This document shows positions 20,979 to 28,590 of a stretch of 42,041 nt of DNA, one piece after another. The notes under the pieces are model-generated. The model was given only the letters and a program-made list of their open reading frames with translations. It made no database searches and was not told where the DNA came from. Both the position numbers and the translations under genes were made by a program. How positions within the stretch are numbered: position 1 is the first letter of the stretch; every line of letters starts with the position of its first letter. The DNA is taken from the NCBI RefSeq assembly GCF_023518235.1, contig NZ_CP090425.1:1-42041 (forward strand), written 5' to 3'. This stretch comes from Stenotrophomonas maltophilia. Lineage in GTDB: Bacteria; Pseudomonadota; Gammaproteobacteria; Xanthomonadales; Xanthomonadaceae.

Positions 20979-23162
20979 TTACGCCGGAATCACATCGCAC
21001 TGGAAGTGCGGAGAGACGTTGTAGAGCGGGTACTCAGTACCCGCGAATGTGAAGGATGAGGGATCGCTATCAACCAGGTTCCCGCCTGCGGACCCCGCAT
21101 AGTTCACCTGGCCAGCCGGAAGGTAGTCGAGGCCGTAGCGCAGCTGCACGGCTCCTGTCGGAACAGACACCAACGTGATCACCACTTCATCGCCGGCCTT
21201 GCTGATGCCGACACTCTCGATCGCGCAGCCGCCGTTGGCATCGCGGACCAGGAAACCAAAGTCAGTGGTCTGGCGCAGATTGCCATCTGCGAGGAGACGA
21301 AGAGGCGCCACGGGAATTTCCTTCGGCTTGTACCTCAGCACCCTGCCGCTGACCGTTGCGAAGCCAACCCGCATCCACGTTGGGCGCTGCCCATCCAGAA
21401 GCTGCTTTACCTTCTTCGCCGCGTACTCTCCAACCCAGTAGCTACCCAATGCAGTCAGGTGGCCATCCGAGGCGAGCGGCAGGTGGTAGAGCGCAGTGAG
21501 GTGGAACGCTCCCGGCGTCTGCTCGCAGAAAGTGATCTGGTCCATTGTCGCGTGGGGGCGCTCCCGCAGGGTCCGCGCGAAGGTCTGGTAGACACCGATC
21601 CATGGAACAAAGCTGGACCCGGTCGCGGCCTGTACCTTTGCAGAAACCGCCTCGTGCAATTGCTGCAGCTTCGCCAGATAGACGCCCCCAGCCATCGCCG
21701 CGTCCGCATTGTCGCCCTCGCCCTGCATGTAGATCCAGCACGGCAGGCTGTAGGTCAAGCCGGCGCCCAGAGATAGAACGCGCGCCTGGTCAACGGCGTC
21801 GCGCAGCACCTGGAACCACTCGCCGAGGTCCGATGATCCACCCGGCAACAGGTTATTGATGCTGGCACTACCCTTGCCATTGGCCGTGGCCAGCCAGCGC
21901 GGGCCGGCGGTCCGCCAATCCACACCACCCAGCGCGAGGCGTCGCGTCAGGCCGTTCGCCCACGCCGAGCAGGGTGTTTCGCCGTGCTGCGGGCTGGCCA
22001 CGCCGTCACCTGTCAGGGTGTTTTCGATCAGGGGCACCAGTGAATCCATGCCCGGCAGCTGGCCAACGCTTCCGGCCTTGGTCGATCTGGGCCCCTGCGC
22101 GAAGGTGAGGTTGAGGAAAGGTTGCCCGGTGCTGGCCGGCGGAATGCTGTTTACGCCGTTGCTCAGCGATTGCCCGTATGTCATCAGGTGCATGACGCCC
22201 GTCACTGGCACTGGCTGAATAGCTACAACAGGCGCCCATCGCAGAGATTGGCTGACAGCGGACTCGCCATTCACCAGAAGCGACTTTGCGTCCACGTCGT
22301 ACTGTACGTTGGCCACTACGTCGCCAGCCCCGTTGGTCGTTCCCACCAAGGGAATACGCCTAGATGCTGGTGCCGAGTAGGTATCTGTCCCCATCGTGCC
22401 GGCCAGGTTCGCGTTGATCTGCATTTCCGCTGCTGGACCGTCGAGCAACGGGGATCCATTCAACAGGACCGTCCTCATGTCGACGTCATACATCACGTTC
22501 CCGACAACATCGCCGACAACGTTCGTGGTGCCGGCAATCGGAATTCTGCGCATCAACGGAACGGAGTAGGAATCGGAAAGGTACTGCTGGGTCTGGATGA
22601 GGTCTGCCTGGTCTGCCTTCTGAGTCAGCATGTCGGCGCGGAGAAACTCCCAGGCGGATCCAGTCCAGCGGTATTGACCAGCGCCGGTACCGTTCAACGC
22701 GAAACCACCCTGCCCGATGTACGAGCCAGATACGGCCTGCAAATCGGCCAGGGTGTTTGCATAGATCGCCTGCGTCTGCTGCCCATCGACAAGCCCGTCG
22801 ATCTGCGTCTGCAGCTGCGTCTGCGACGCGGCAATTTCAGCCTGCAGCTGCTCAGTCGCCGAATTCAGCTGGATGGGTTGCACAGCGGAATCTGCCCTGA
22901 TCCCCTGCGCAGCATTGGCGAAGGCCTCCTTGGCTTCGTATGCGGCGCTCTGGATACCGTCGGTGATGCCAACGACAATCCGCACCTTGTAGTCCAAGGA
23001 CTCAGGATCGACCGATCCATCGACCCCCACCTTGCGCTGAATGGCCTCCAGCGCATCGTTTGCATCACCGTGCTGCTGCGAGTGCGTACGCGCCTGCGCC
23101 TGGCTGCTGTCCGGTCGCGGGTTGTCGAAGGCGTCGATGTCTTCGGGGAAGCGAGTCGCCAT
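20979..23162 (-). CDS. Tail spike/fibre with SGNH esterase domain
   Basis: 727 residues. N-terminal fibre segment FPEDIDAFDNPRPDS and helical collar (residues 1-130), then a stretch with two tandem repeats at about 205-238 and 268-300 (each RRIP-x-x-GTTN...GDVV-x-NV-x-YDVD...LL-NG). Next an SGNH/sialate-O-acetylesterase-like domain at about 325-590: MTYGQSLSNG (Ser332), YMQGEGDNAD (about 480) and SDGHLTALG (D566, H568). A C-terminal beta domain follows. Likely role: binding and de-acetylating surface polysaccharide. AGGAG lies before the ATG. Base composition is less GC-rich than the head genes. Confidence 0.82.
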   Translation of the reverse strand: MATRFPEDIDAFDNPRPDSSQAQARTHSQQHGDANDALEAIQRKVGVDGSVDPESLDYKVRIVVGITDGIQSAAYEAKEAFANAAQGIRADSAVQPIQLNSATEQLQAEIAASQTQLQTQIDGLVDGQQTQAIYANTLADLQAVSGSYIGQGGFALNGTGAGQYRWTGSAWEFLRADMLTQKADQADLIQTQQYLSDSYSVPLMRRIPIAGTTNVVGDVVGNVMYDVDMRTVLLNGSPLLDGPAAEMQINANLAGTMGTDTYSAPASRRIPLVGTTNGAGDVVANVQYDVDAKSLLVNGESAVSQSLRWAPVVAIQPVPVTGVMHLMTYGQSLSNGVNSIPPASTGQPFLNLTFAQGPRSTKAGSVGQLPGMDSLVPLIENTLTGDGVASPQHGETPCSAWANGLTRRLALGGVDWRTAGPRWLATANGKGSASINNLLPGGSSDLGEWFQVLRDAVDQARVLSLGAGLTYSLPCWIYMQGEGDNADAAMAGGVYLAKLQQLHEAVSAKVQAATGSSFVPWIGVYQTFARTLRERPHATMDQITFCEQTPGAFHLTALYHLPLASDGHLTALGSYWVGEYAAKKVKQLLDGQRPTWMRVGFATVSGRVLRYKPKEIPVAPLRLLADGNLRQTTDFGFLVRDANGGCAIESVGISKAGDEVVITLVSVPTGAVQLRYGLDYLPAGQVNYAGSAGGNLVDSDPSSFTFAGTEYPLYNVSPHFQCDVIPA

Positions 23163-23171
23163 GGGGCTCTC

Positions 23172-23912
23172 CTATCGGTCGAACTCGTAGCCGACCAGGT
23201 TGATGGAAACGGAACCGGTCAGGAGCGCGATGATCCCGCCGAGAATGTTGGTAGCGCTCAGCAGCACGGTGAACTGCCGATTGGCGTCCAGGGTCACGTC
23301 CAGCACCGGGCAGCTGCCGGCAATGGCCGCGTACTGGTAATTGGAAGGCGAGGGCGCGCCGACGTCCGACCGCGAGGTGTAGAGCGTGAAACTCGATGGA
23401 TTCAGCACCTGCACGATCGCGCGAGTGGCAGTAGACGGCAGAACCGAGGACAGATCGATGGTCTGCGGAGTGGTCGACACCAGGCCAGACAAGAGGGTCA
23501 CCGGGACCGATCCGGCCGCGCTGGCGGCATCCAGCATCACGCGGTTGCCCATCTCGGCCGGCCGGGTGTGGCGGCCAGGCCGCAGCACGCCGCTGGCATT
23601 GGTGCGGCCGGAGATCAGGTAGCGGCGCGTCGGGTCGCCGGTCTTGTAGCGGGCCGTGCCCAGGTACGGTGCCGCCGGCGCCACGGTGCTGGCTTCCAGC
23701 GCGCCCACGCCGCCGCCGCTGTCGTAGCCATACAGGTGGAAAAACGTGTTGGGCTGGCCGGTGGGGATGTCCACCGAGGCCGTGCCGTCGAACAGCATGC
23801 GGATGGGACCCGGCAGATAGCACATGCCAGGCGACACGCTCACCGTGCGGCCGTTGAGGCCCACCGAGGCCTGCAACCCGCGGATGATCGAAATGGATGG
23901 ATCGAGGGCCAT
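23172..23912 (-). CDS. Tail fibre-associated protein, 246 aa
   Basis: Beta-rich protein starting MALDPSISIIRGLQASVGLNG, with PGMCYLPGPIRML, GRTNASGVLRPGRHTRPAEM and Ser/Thr-rich strands in the C-terminal half. It resembles baseplate/fibre connector proteins of short-tailed phages by position and style. TGATG with the 331-aa fibre gene upstream. Confidence 0.7.
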   Translation of the reverse strand: MALDPSISIIRGLQASVGLNGRTVSVSPGMCYLPGPIRMLFDGTASVDIPTGQPNTFFHLYGYDSGGGVGALEASTVAPAAPYLGTARYKTGDPTRRYLISGRTNASGVLRPGRHTRPAEMGNRVMLDAASAAGSVPVTLLSGLVSTTPQTIDLSSVLPSTATRAIVQVLNPSSFTLYTSRSDVGAPSPSNYQYAAIAGSCPVLDVTLDANRQFTVLLSATNILGGIIALLTGSVSINLVGYEFDR

Positions 23913-24907
23913 CAGTTTGCGATGCTCCGGTCGGAGAAGCGGCGCCACTTCGTGCCGGTGGCCACAGTAGCGTCGTACCAGCACAGCTCACGGCCGCCGC
24001 TCAGGTCGGTGATGCCCACCACCTGGAAGTCCTGCACGCCAGTCAGCGCGTTGGCAGCGGCCAATGTCATGGCGGGAGCGGCCGCAGGTGCTGCGCCAAG
24101 GTCGGCCAACGTCAGCACCACCGTGCCCGTCTTGCCGTTTACCGACTGCACCGGTGCTGCGGGCATCAGCAGCTGGGTCCAGTCAGCCATCGTGCCGCTG
24201 GTACCGCCGTTCTGGATGTAGGTGCGGTTCTGGTCCGTGCGGACGGCTACGTCGCCCTCCTCCACCACCAGCGCCAGCTGCGCGGCCTCACTGTTCACCA
24301 CATAGGTGGCCGTGATCGCAAGCGCCGGCAGGTACTGCGTCGGGATCTTGCTGGCGGCGTCCAGCGGCGTAATACCGTTGGGCTGGCCCTTCTGCGCAGC
24401 GATGCGCGCATCGGCCCGTGCATCAGCACGCGCGGCGGTGAAGTACAGATTGCTCCCGCCCTCGGCCAAGTCGTCGGTTGTCGCTGCCGCGGTGGCGATG
24501 ACGCGGCCGTACACGTCGCGGGTGATCTTCAACAGCGCCTGGCCGTCTTCGGTGTTCCCAACTTCTTCCAGCCGCACCACAGTGTCGCCATCGCGGCCAT
24601 TACCGTTGACGACGGTGATGCCGCCGCCGGCACGGAAGGTCCGCATGCGCCAGTCGGCAGGGCCGACCAGAACCGGGTAGCCAATACCCGACAGCTGGGC
24701 CAAGGCGTTGATGTTGCGCGGGATGCCGGACAGGCTGTCCCAGGGCGTGCTGCTGCTCCCGCCGCCACCGAGCCCCAGCGACGCCGGATCGATCAGCGTC
24801 TCCCCATCTGGTCCGTACAGGTTGACGCCCACGATGGCGCCCTTGGTGGCATCAGCATTGATGTTCACCACACGGCCGAGGTTGTCCTGGAGCTTGACCT
24901 TGCTCAC
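23912..24907 (-). CDS. Tail fibre protein, 331 aa
   Basis: N-terminal Gly-rich region LGLGGGGSSSTPWDSLSGIP, a helix with the repeat ARADARADARIAAQKG (about residue 160), and a C-terminal QSVNGKTGTVVLTLADLGAA segment, which is a frequent phage tail fibre motif. GTG start at 24905-24907 overlaps the Rz1 stop (GTGA). It comes first among the adhesion genes. Confidence 0.78.
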   Translation of the reverse strand: MSKVKLQDNLGRVVNINADATKGAIVGVNLYGPDGETLIDPASLGLGGGGSSSTPWDSLSGIPRNINALAQLSGIGYPVLVGPADWRMRTFRAGGGITVVNGNGRDGDTVVRLEEVGNTEDGQALLKITRDVYGRVIATAAATTDDLAEGGSNLYFTAARADARADARIAAQKGQPNGITPLDAASKIPTQYLPALAITATYVVNSEAAQLALVVEEGDVAVRTDQNRTYIQNGGTSGTMADWTQLLMPAAPVQSVNGKTGTVVLTLADLGAAPAAAPAMTLAAANALTGVQDFQVVGITDLSGGRELCWYDATVATGTKWRRFSDRSIAN

Positions 24908-25179
24908 GGCTGGGTCTTCCCCTCACCCAGGCTGCGGATCTCGCCCATGCGGTTGTCGCAGTCCTGCAGCACGATCAGGTTGGCGTTGTAGGCGGCCACC
25001 ACCGCCTCAACCGTGCGGGACCTGGCGCGCTTGGCCGGGCACGGTTTGGTCAGGCGGGCGTCGACGGGCACCAGCTTCTCGACGGGGACGTGAACCACCT
25101 CGGGTAGCTTCGGCCGCTCCGGTTTGTGGGTGCAGCCGGCCAGCACCAGCAGCATCAAAGCAGCGGGATGGAATCGCAC
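24904..25179 (-). CDS. Rz1: Rz1-like outer-membrane spanin lipoprotein
   Basis: 91 residues from a GTG with GGAG eight bases upstream. Signal sequence ending in lipobox LVLAGC, then the mature Pro-rich region HKPERPKLPEVVHVPVEKL and a C-terminal helix with two Cys. It overlaps the end of the Rz gene in another frame by 25 bp, the classical nested spanin arrangement. With Rz it fuses inner and outer membranes at lysis. Confidence 0.82.
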   Translation of the reverse strand: MRFHPAALMLLVLAGCTHKPERPKLPEVVHVPVEKLVPVDARLTKPCPAKRARSRTVEAVVAAYNANLIVLQDCDNRMGEIRSLGEGKTQP

Positions 25180-25589
25180 AGGGTCTGCTCCAGTTGTGCC
25201 CGGCACGCGGGCTGGGTCTTGGCGGCCTCCAGGGCCTTCTCCGCGGCAGTGGCGCGTCGCTGACCCTCAGCCGCTGCCTTTTCGGCACGGCGGGCCGCAG
25301 CATCGGAGGCCTTTCGGGCTGCCTCGGCCGCATCGATCGACGCCTGGGTCTGCCTGTTCACTTCCTGCAGCAGCTGGCCGGCGGCGGTGGCCGCGCGAAG
25401 ATTCTCGTCGGAAGCGGCCTGGGCCTTGTCGCGCTGCTTCTCGGCAGCGGCGATCAGAGCCTGGTCCTTCTTGATCCGGTAATCCGACCCGAGCCGGGCG
25501 CCCATCAGAATCAAGGCTGCTGCCACTGCCGCCCATAGGGCCGCAGTGATCAGCTTCGCGTAGGGTTGCAGCGGGTCAGGGATCAGCAC
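25155..25589 (-). CDS. Rz: Rz-like inner-membrane spanin
   Basis: 144 residues from GTG 25587-25589 (AGGA eight bases upstream). N-terminal anchor LITAALWAAVAAALILMGA, then a long Ala/Lys/Glu/Arg-rich coiled coil (about residues 50-120), ending in an acidic-aromatic-poor tail with two Cys. Type II membrane topology with periplasmic coiled coil fits i-spanins. Confidence 0.82.
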   Translation of the reverse strand: MLIPDPLQPYAKLITAALWAAVAAALILMGARLGSDYRIKKDQALIAAAEKQRDKAQAASDENLRAATAAGQLLQEVNRQTQASIDAAEAARKASDAAARRAEKAAAEGQRRATAAEKALEAAKTQPACRAQLEQTLCDSIPLL

Positions 25590-25729
25590 GGCCGCTGTCC
25601 TGCTGGCCGCTGTGCATATGCCATCAGCGGGGCTCCAGGCTTCACGCACAGCACCGCCATGGGATCGCTCTTGATGTCGCGGGGATCACGCGGCATCCCG
25701 GTGTAGGGGTTGTGGGTGATGGGCTTCAT
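25583..25729 (-). CDS. Small hypothetical lysis-region protein, 48 aa
   Basis: MKPITHNPYTGMPRDPRDIKS, then DPMAVLCVKPGAPLMAYAQ. Not recognised. It overlaps the previous gene (ATGA) and Rz (7 bp), so it is almost certainly translated in the lysis operon. No membrane span or enzyme motif. Confidence 0.6.
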   Translation of the reverse strand: MKPITHNPYTGMPRDPRDIKSDPMAVLCVKPGAPLMAYAQRPAGQRPC

Positions 25730-26115
25730 GCCGCTGGACCTGCTTCAGCGACCTCGTACTCAGCACGGGCGCGATTGACACGGGACAGCAGCGCGTTCCA
25801 GTAGCCGACCATGCACTTGCCCTGCGCATCCAGATCGGCGCGCTCGTCTTCCGACAGGCTGGAGTAGATGTCGGTGCCCTGGAACTTGCCGAGCTTGCTG
25901 ATCTTGTCGTTCAGCTGCTCCAGTTCGCCGACCATGCGCTGCACATGCGGCGGCAGATGACCGACGTGGCCGATCGGCAGGTAGGCCGCTTCGAACACAT
26001 CCTTGGGCGACCAGCTGATGTAGCCGTCGGCGTACTTCACCGAGTATCCGTCCGCGCCGTCCTTCTGTGCGGGCCATGCCTCGATGATCTTCGAACCGAT
26101 GTAGTGCTGGGTCAT
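25726..26115 (-). CDS. crAss001_48-related phage protein, 129 aa
   Basis: Two parts: MTQHYIGSKIIEAWP with KYADGYISWSPKDVFEAAY (N-terminal half, common in phages), and a helical C-terminal part LPPHVQRMVGELEQLNDKISKL...SEDERADLDAQGKCMVGY, the pattern annotated as crAss001_48-related. Role unknown; often near lysis or early genes. ATGA overlaps on both sides. Confidence 0.75.
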   Translation of the reverse strand: MTQHYIGSKIIEAWPAQKDGADGYSVKYADGYISWSPKDVFEAAYLPIGHVGHLPPHVQRMVGELEQLNDKISKLGKFQGTDIYSSLSEDERADLDAQGKCMVGYWNALLSRVNRARAEYEVAEAGPAA

Positions 26116-26351
26116 ACGCCCTCCTTTGGGCTCTTGGGTTTCTGCTTGAAGCTGGTGGCCACGGGAACCAGGAAGGCGCCGCCGACGGCCAGGCCGCCCA
26201 GCACGATCAGGCCCCACTCGGGGAACAGGTTCTGCGCCCGCTCCGGCATCAGCGCGTAGGCGCCGAGCGCAGCGGCTGCGGCGGCAGCAAGGGTGGCCAG
26301 CCAGGTGCTGGCCCGGCCGGCGACGCCCTGCCAGTTGAATCGGTCCTTCAC
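26112..26351 (-). CDS. Holin
   Basis: 79 residues with two membrane helices (WLATLAAAAAAALGAYALM and WGLIVLGGLAVGGAFLVPV) and a charged tail FKQKPKSPKEG. Class II holin topology. It lies between endolysin and spanins, as expected. ATGA overlaps tie it to its neighbours. Confidence 0.82.
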   Translation of the reverse strand: MKDRFNWQGVAGRASTWLATLAAAAAAALGAYALMPERAQNLFPEWGLIVLGGLAVGGAFLVPVATSFKQKPKSPKEGV

Positions 26352-26665
26352 TTCAGCCCCCTGAGCTGTTTCAGCTCCTTGATGTCAGCCTTGTTCTGCT
26401 CGACCTGCACGGCCTGCTTGGCCAGCTCGAGCTTCAGCGCCGGCACGTCGGCCAGCTGCGTGTTGAAGGTCTGCAGCTGCTGCTGCACGGTGGCCATCTG
26501 CTGGTTCGTGACCTGCTGCTGGGTCAGCACCGCCTGCATGGAACTGATCAGCCAGTACCCGCCAGCAACGATGAATCCGGCGAAAGCGGTCACGAACCAC
26601 TTTTCCACCGGGCCGAGGGAAACGCGGGTGCGGCCGTCCTGGCTCGGCTGGGCTTCCATGCTCAT
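26348..26665 (-). CDS. Membrane-anchored coiled-coil protein of lysis cassette, 105 aa
   Basis: Short cytoplasmic N-terminus, one membrane helix (WFVTAFAGFIVAGGYWLIS), then a Gln-rich coiled coil (QQQVTNQQMATVQQQLQTF) and a Lys-rich end. Candidate second holin, antiholin or pinholin-like partner. A second in-frame start two codons in (MSMEAQ) could give dual products as in lambda S, but charge differs little. Confidence 0.7.
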   Translation of the reverse strand: MSMEAQPSQDGRTRVSLGPVEKWFVTAFAGFIVAGGYWLISSMQAVLTQQQVTNQQMATVQQQLQTFNTQLADVPALKLELAKQAVQVEQNKADIKELKQLRGLK

Positions 26666-27153
26666 ACGCCCCCACCCAGAGTGCCGCCGGCCTTCTTGTA
26701 GATCTGCCGCAGCTTCTCCAGGCTCTGCTCATGCTGGCCATAGCCGGCGCCCGGCAGGCTGGCCCACTCCTTGGCGCACAGGGCCACGGCGCGGTCGAAT
26801 TGGCCGGCCTTCACCGCATCGAGCGCGCGGCGGCCGCGGATCAGTTCGATGCAGGCCTTGTCCTGGCTCAGCGGGCCGAAGTCCGGCAGCTTCAGCCGCG
26901 CCTGCAGCACGCTCCAGGTGCGCTGCAGGAACTGGTAGCGGCCGGCCGCGGTGGACTTCAGCGTGGCGTTGAGCCGCACCAGCTTGCCGGGGTGCTTGCT
27001 GAGGTCGGTGAACAGGCCGCCGCCCACCAGGACGTCGTAGCCGTTCTGCTTAGTCGGCTGCCGGCCGTTATCGGTCCCTTCGGACCAGGCCAGCATGTCC
27101 AGGAACGCCACGACGTTCTGCCCGCCCGCCTCCTGTGCTGTGATTCGTGCCAC
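26662..27153 (-). CDS. Endolysin, lambda R-like transglycosylase
   Basis: 163 residues from a GTG start with AAGGGGG seven bases upstream. FLDMLAWSEGTDNGRQ (catalytic Glu, residue 25), NGYDVLVGG, LKSTAAGRYQFL and WASLPGAGYGQ closely follow lambda R, which cleaves peptidoglycan without hydrolysis to give anhydro-muramic ends. There is no signal peptide, so release depends on the holin. Confidence 0.95.
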   Translation of the reverse strand: MARITAQEAGGQNVVAFLDMLAWSEGTDNGRQPTKQNGYDVLVGGGLFTDLSKHPGKLVRLNATLKSTAAGRYQFLQRTWSVLQARLKLPDFGPLSQDKACIELIRGRRALDAVKAGQFDRAVALCAKEWASLPGAGYGQHEQSLEKLRQIYKKAGGTLGGGV

Positions 27154-27223
27154 TGTCGGCCCCCTTGGAAGTGATGGGCCTACGGTGCCTTTTGGGGGGC
27201 GGCGATCAATGGGAGGAATCCGT

Positions 27224-27270
27224 TCTCCGGTAGAGTTGGCGGCGCCAACCAACCCAACCACTACCGGAGA
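27224..27270 (+). promoter_or_regulatory. Nested inverted repeat covering a Shine-Dalgarno sequence
   Basis: Outer arms TCTCCGGTAG (27224-27233) and CTACCGGAGA (27261-27270), perfectly complementary over 10 bp; inner arms GTTGGC (27235-27240) and GCCAAC (27244-27249). The right outer arm contains the GGAG ribosome site of the gene starting at 27278. In RNA the hairpin would hide that site; as DNA it could be an operator. Confidence 0.65.
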
Positions 27271-27277
27271 CGGACAG

Positions 27278-27757
27278 ATGGAACTACTTGACAGGGCATA
27301 CCAGCTGCAATTGCTCCAGCGTTTGGCCGAGAGCTACCCGGAGCCAGTCGATGCAGGGACGATGGCCCAGGGTGAGTTCAATAGGGCCAACGTGAACATC
27401 GCCTACTTGCATGAGCACGGTCTAGTGAAGGGCCAATGGCTTGGCAGCTTGGACCGTGGAAACATGCTCATGCAGGCAACCATTACCGCTCGAGGTATGG
27501 ATTTTCTGGCTGACGATGGCGGATTGGGCGCAATCCTCGGTGTCGTCACGATCAAACTTCACGACGACACGCTAAAGGCACTCATCGAGGCCAAGGTGCT
27601 CAGCTCGGATCTGCCTCCGCCCGATAAGCAGCGATTCCTCGATCAGCTTCGAGAGCTGCCGGGCGAGACCACCAAACACCTTGTACTGAAGCTGGTGGAT
27701 GCCGGTCTGGACAACTGGCAGAAAGCACTGCCACTGCTTCAAAACATGCTGGGCTAG
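27278..27757 (+). CDS. Moron protein, winged-helix-like, 159 aa
   Basis: Opposite to the late genes around it. N-terminal MELLDRAYQLQLLQRLAESYP, then NVNIAYLHEHGLVKGQW and ATITARGMDFLADDGG, a winged-helix arrangement seen in small YjcQ/DUF2513-like proteins. The C-terminal half is helical (LKALIEAKVLSS...LPLLQNMLG). GGAG lies eight bases before the ATG, inside an inverted repeat. Codon use is less GC-rich than the late genes, pointing to separate acquisition. Function unknown; likely expressed in the lysogen. Confidence 0.72.
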   Translation: MELLDRAYQLQLLQRLAESYPEPVDAGTMAQGEFNRANVNIAYLHEHGLVKGQWLGSLDRGNMLMQATITARGMDFLADDGGLGAILGVVTIKLHDDTLKALIEAKVLSSDLPPPDKQRFLDQLRELPGETTKHLVLKLVDAGLDNWQKALPLLQNMLG

Positions 27758-27881
27758 ACGCGACCCGCCGGAACAGGATGACGGCATCGGCATGCAGCGG
27801 AACGGTGAACTCGTCGTCGGGGCACCCCGGCCACTCAATGAACATGCCTTTCCCGGTGACGACGATGGCGGCTGACAGCAT
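27600..27881 (-). CDS. Doubtful minus-strand gene, possibly truncated at moron boundary
   Basis: 93 codons. The first 45 residues (MLSAAIVVTGKGMFIEWPG, then DDEFTVPLHADAVILFRR) have strong G/C third positions and AGAGG five bases before the ATG. From 27757 downwards, where the opposite gene begins, the codon pattern is lost. It may be a real short gene whose 3' part was replaced when the plus-strand gene entered, or an unlucky open frame. Confidence 0.35.
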   Translation of the reverse strand: MLSAAIVVTGKGMFIEWPGCPDDEFTVPLHADAVILFRRVASSPACFEAVAVLSASCPDRHPPASVQGVWWSRPAALEADRGIAAYRAEADPS

Positions 27882-27995
27882 GGCGGCCTCTGGACTGAAC
27901 GATACGGGCCACCCTACCCCCCGGCCCCTGCCCTTCAATGGGCGCGGGGGGCGGCCGGGGCTGGTGGTACCATCCGGGTAACGCAGGGAGGCATC

Positions 27996-28382
27996 ATGGG
28001 CTGGAAGGGAATAGTAATTTTGGCAGCTACCGTTGTGCTTGGCGGGTGCTCGACATTTGGACAGCCGGCGTACTGCTCAGGGATGCTGGAACAGAATCGT
28101 GCTGTGATGGCTGCGAAGAGTGACGTTTCAATCGCCTACATCGCAACAGCACTTGCGAAGCTTGAGTACGGTGGCGAATGCGCGTGCCCCGATGACAAGG
28201 ACTCCATCGGAGAGGTCTGCGGTGGAAGAAGCGCGTACAGCCGCATGGGGGGATCCCAGCCATACTGCTACGCCGATCAGGTCCCGGCCTGGGTCATACC
28301 GCGCGTCAGAGAGGCGTCCGCTCATGAGGCACTCCCCTTTGAATGCGGTGGCAGCGGCACGACCCAACTACTCGACTTCTAA
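27996..28382 (+). CDS. Moron lipoprotein, 128 aa
   Basis: Signal peptide MGWKGIVILAATVVLGGC with lipobox LGGC (Cys18). The mature part has about eight further Cys (AYCSGM, GECACPDD, EVCGG, PYCYAD, FECGG), suggesting several disulphides in the periplasm or on the outer membrane. GGAGG lies five bases before the ATG. It is oriented against the late operon and followed by a membrane-protein gene. Surface lipoproteins from prophages often block receptors or DNA entry; that role is inferred here. Confidence 0.75.
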   Translation: MGWKGIVILAATVVLGGCSTFGQPAYCSGMLEQNRAVMAAKSDVSIAYIATALAKLEYGGECACPDDKDSIGEVCGGRSAYSRMGGSQPYCYADQVPAWVIPRVREASAHEALPFECGGSGTTQLLDF

Positions 28383-28395
28383 CAAGGAACTGAAA

Positions 28396-28590
28396 ATGGA
28401 CGACAGATTCAAGGATGCGGGGCAGTTCCACCCGGAGAAGGCGTGGAGCGAGATCCGGCGGAAGGACTGGGAGCGGAAGCACGAGGCCAGCCTTGGACTC
28501 AAAGGCTGGGGCCTGTTGATAGCGCTATTTTTGTCGATTGTCGGTACCGTTGTTTGCGCCCTTCTGTTCGTCGGGCATTACTTTCTCTAG
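28396..28590 (+). CDS. Moron membrane protein, 64 aa
   Basis: Charged N-terminal half (MDDRFKDAGQFHPEKAW, then IRRKDWERKHEAS) and one C-terminal membrane helix (GLLIALFLSIVGTVVCALLFV). AAGGAA lies six bases before the ATG, 13 bp after the lipoprotein stop. Its 3' 66 bp overlap the end of the 709-aa virion gene on the other strand. Likely partner of the lipoprotein. Confidence 0.65.
   Translation: MDDRFKDAGQFHPEKAWSEIRRKDWERKHEASLGLKGWGLLIALFLSIVGTVVCALLFVGHYFL

Noticed and set aside
22122..24221. Long plus-strand open frame across the fibre genes
   Set aside because: Antisense shadow of the spike and fibre genes, which have ribosome sites and recognisable motifs.
20212..24907. Diversity-generating retroelement targeting the fibre genes, as in Bordetella phage BPP-1
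   Set aside because: No reverse transcriptase gene is present anywhere in the window and I see no template/variable repeat pair.
24904..25206. Longer Rz1 start giving MPGTTGADP at the N-terminus
   Set aside because: The GTG nine codons downstream has GGAG at proper spacing and places the signal sequence at the true N-terminus.
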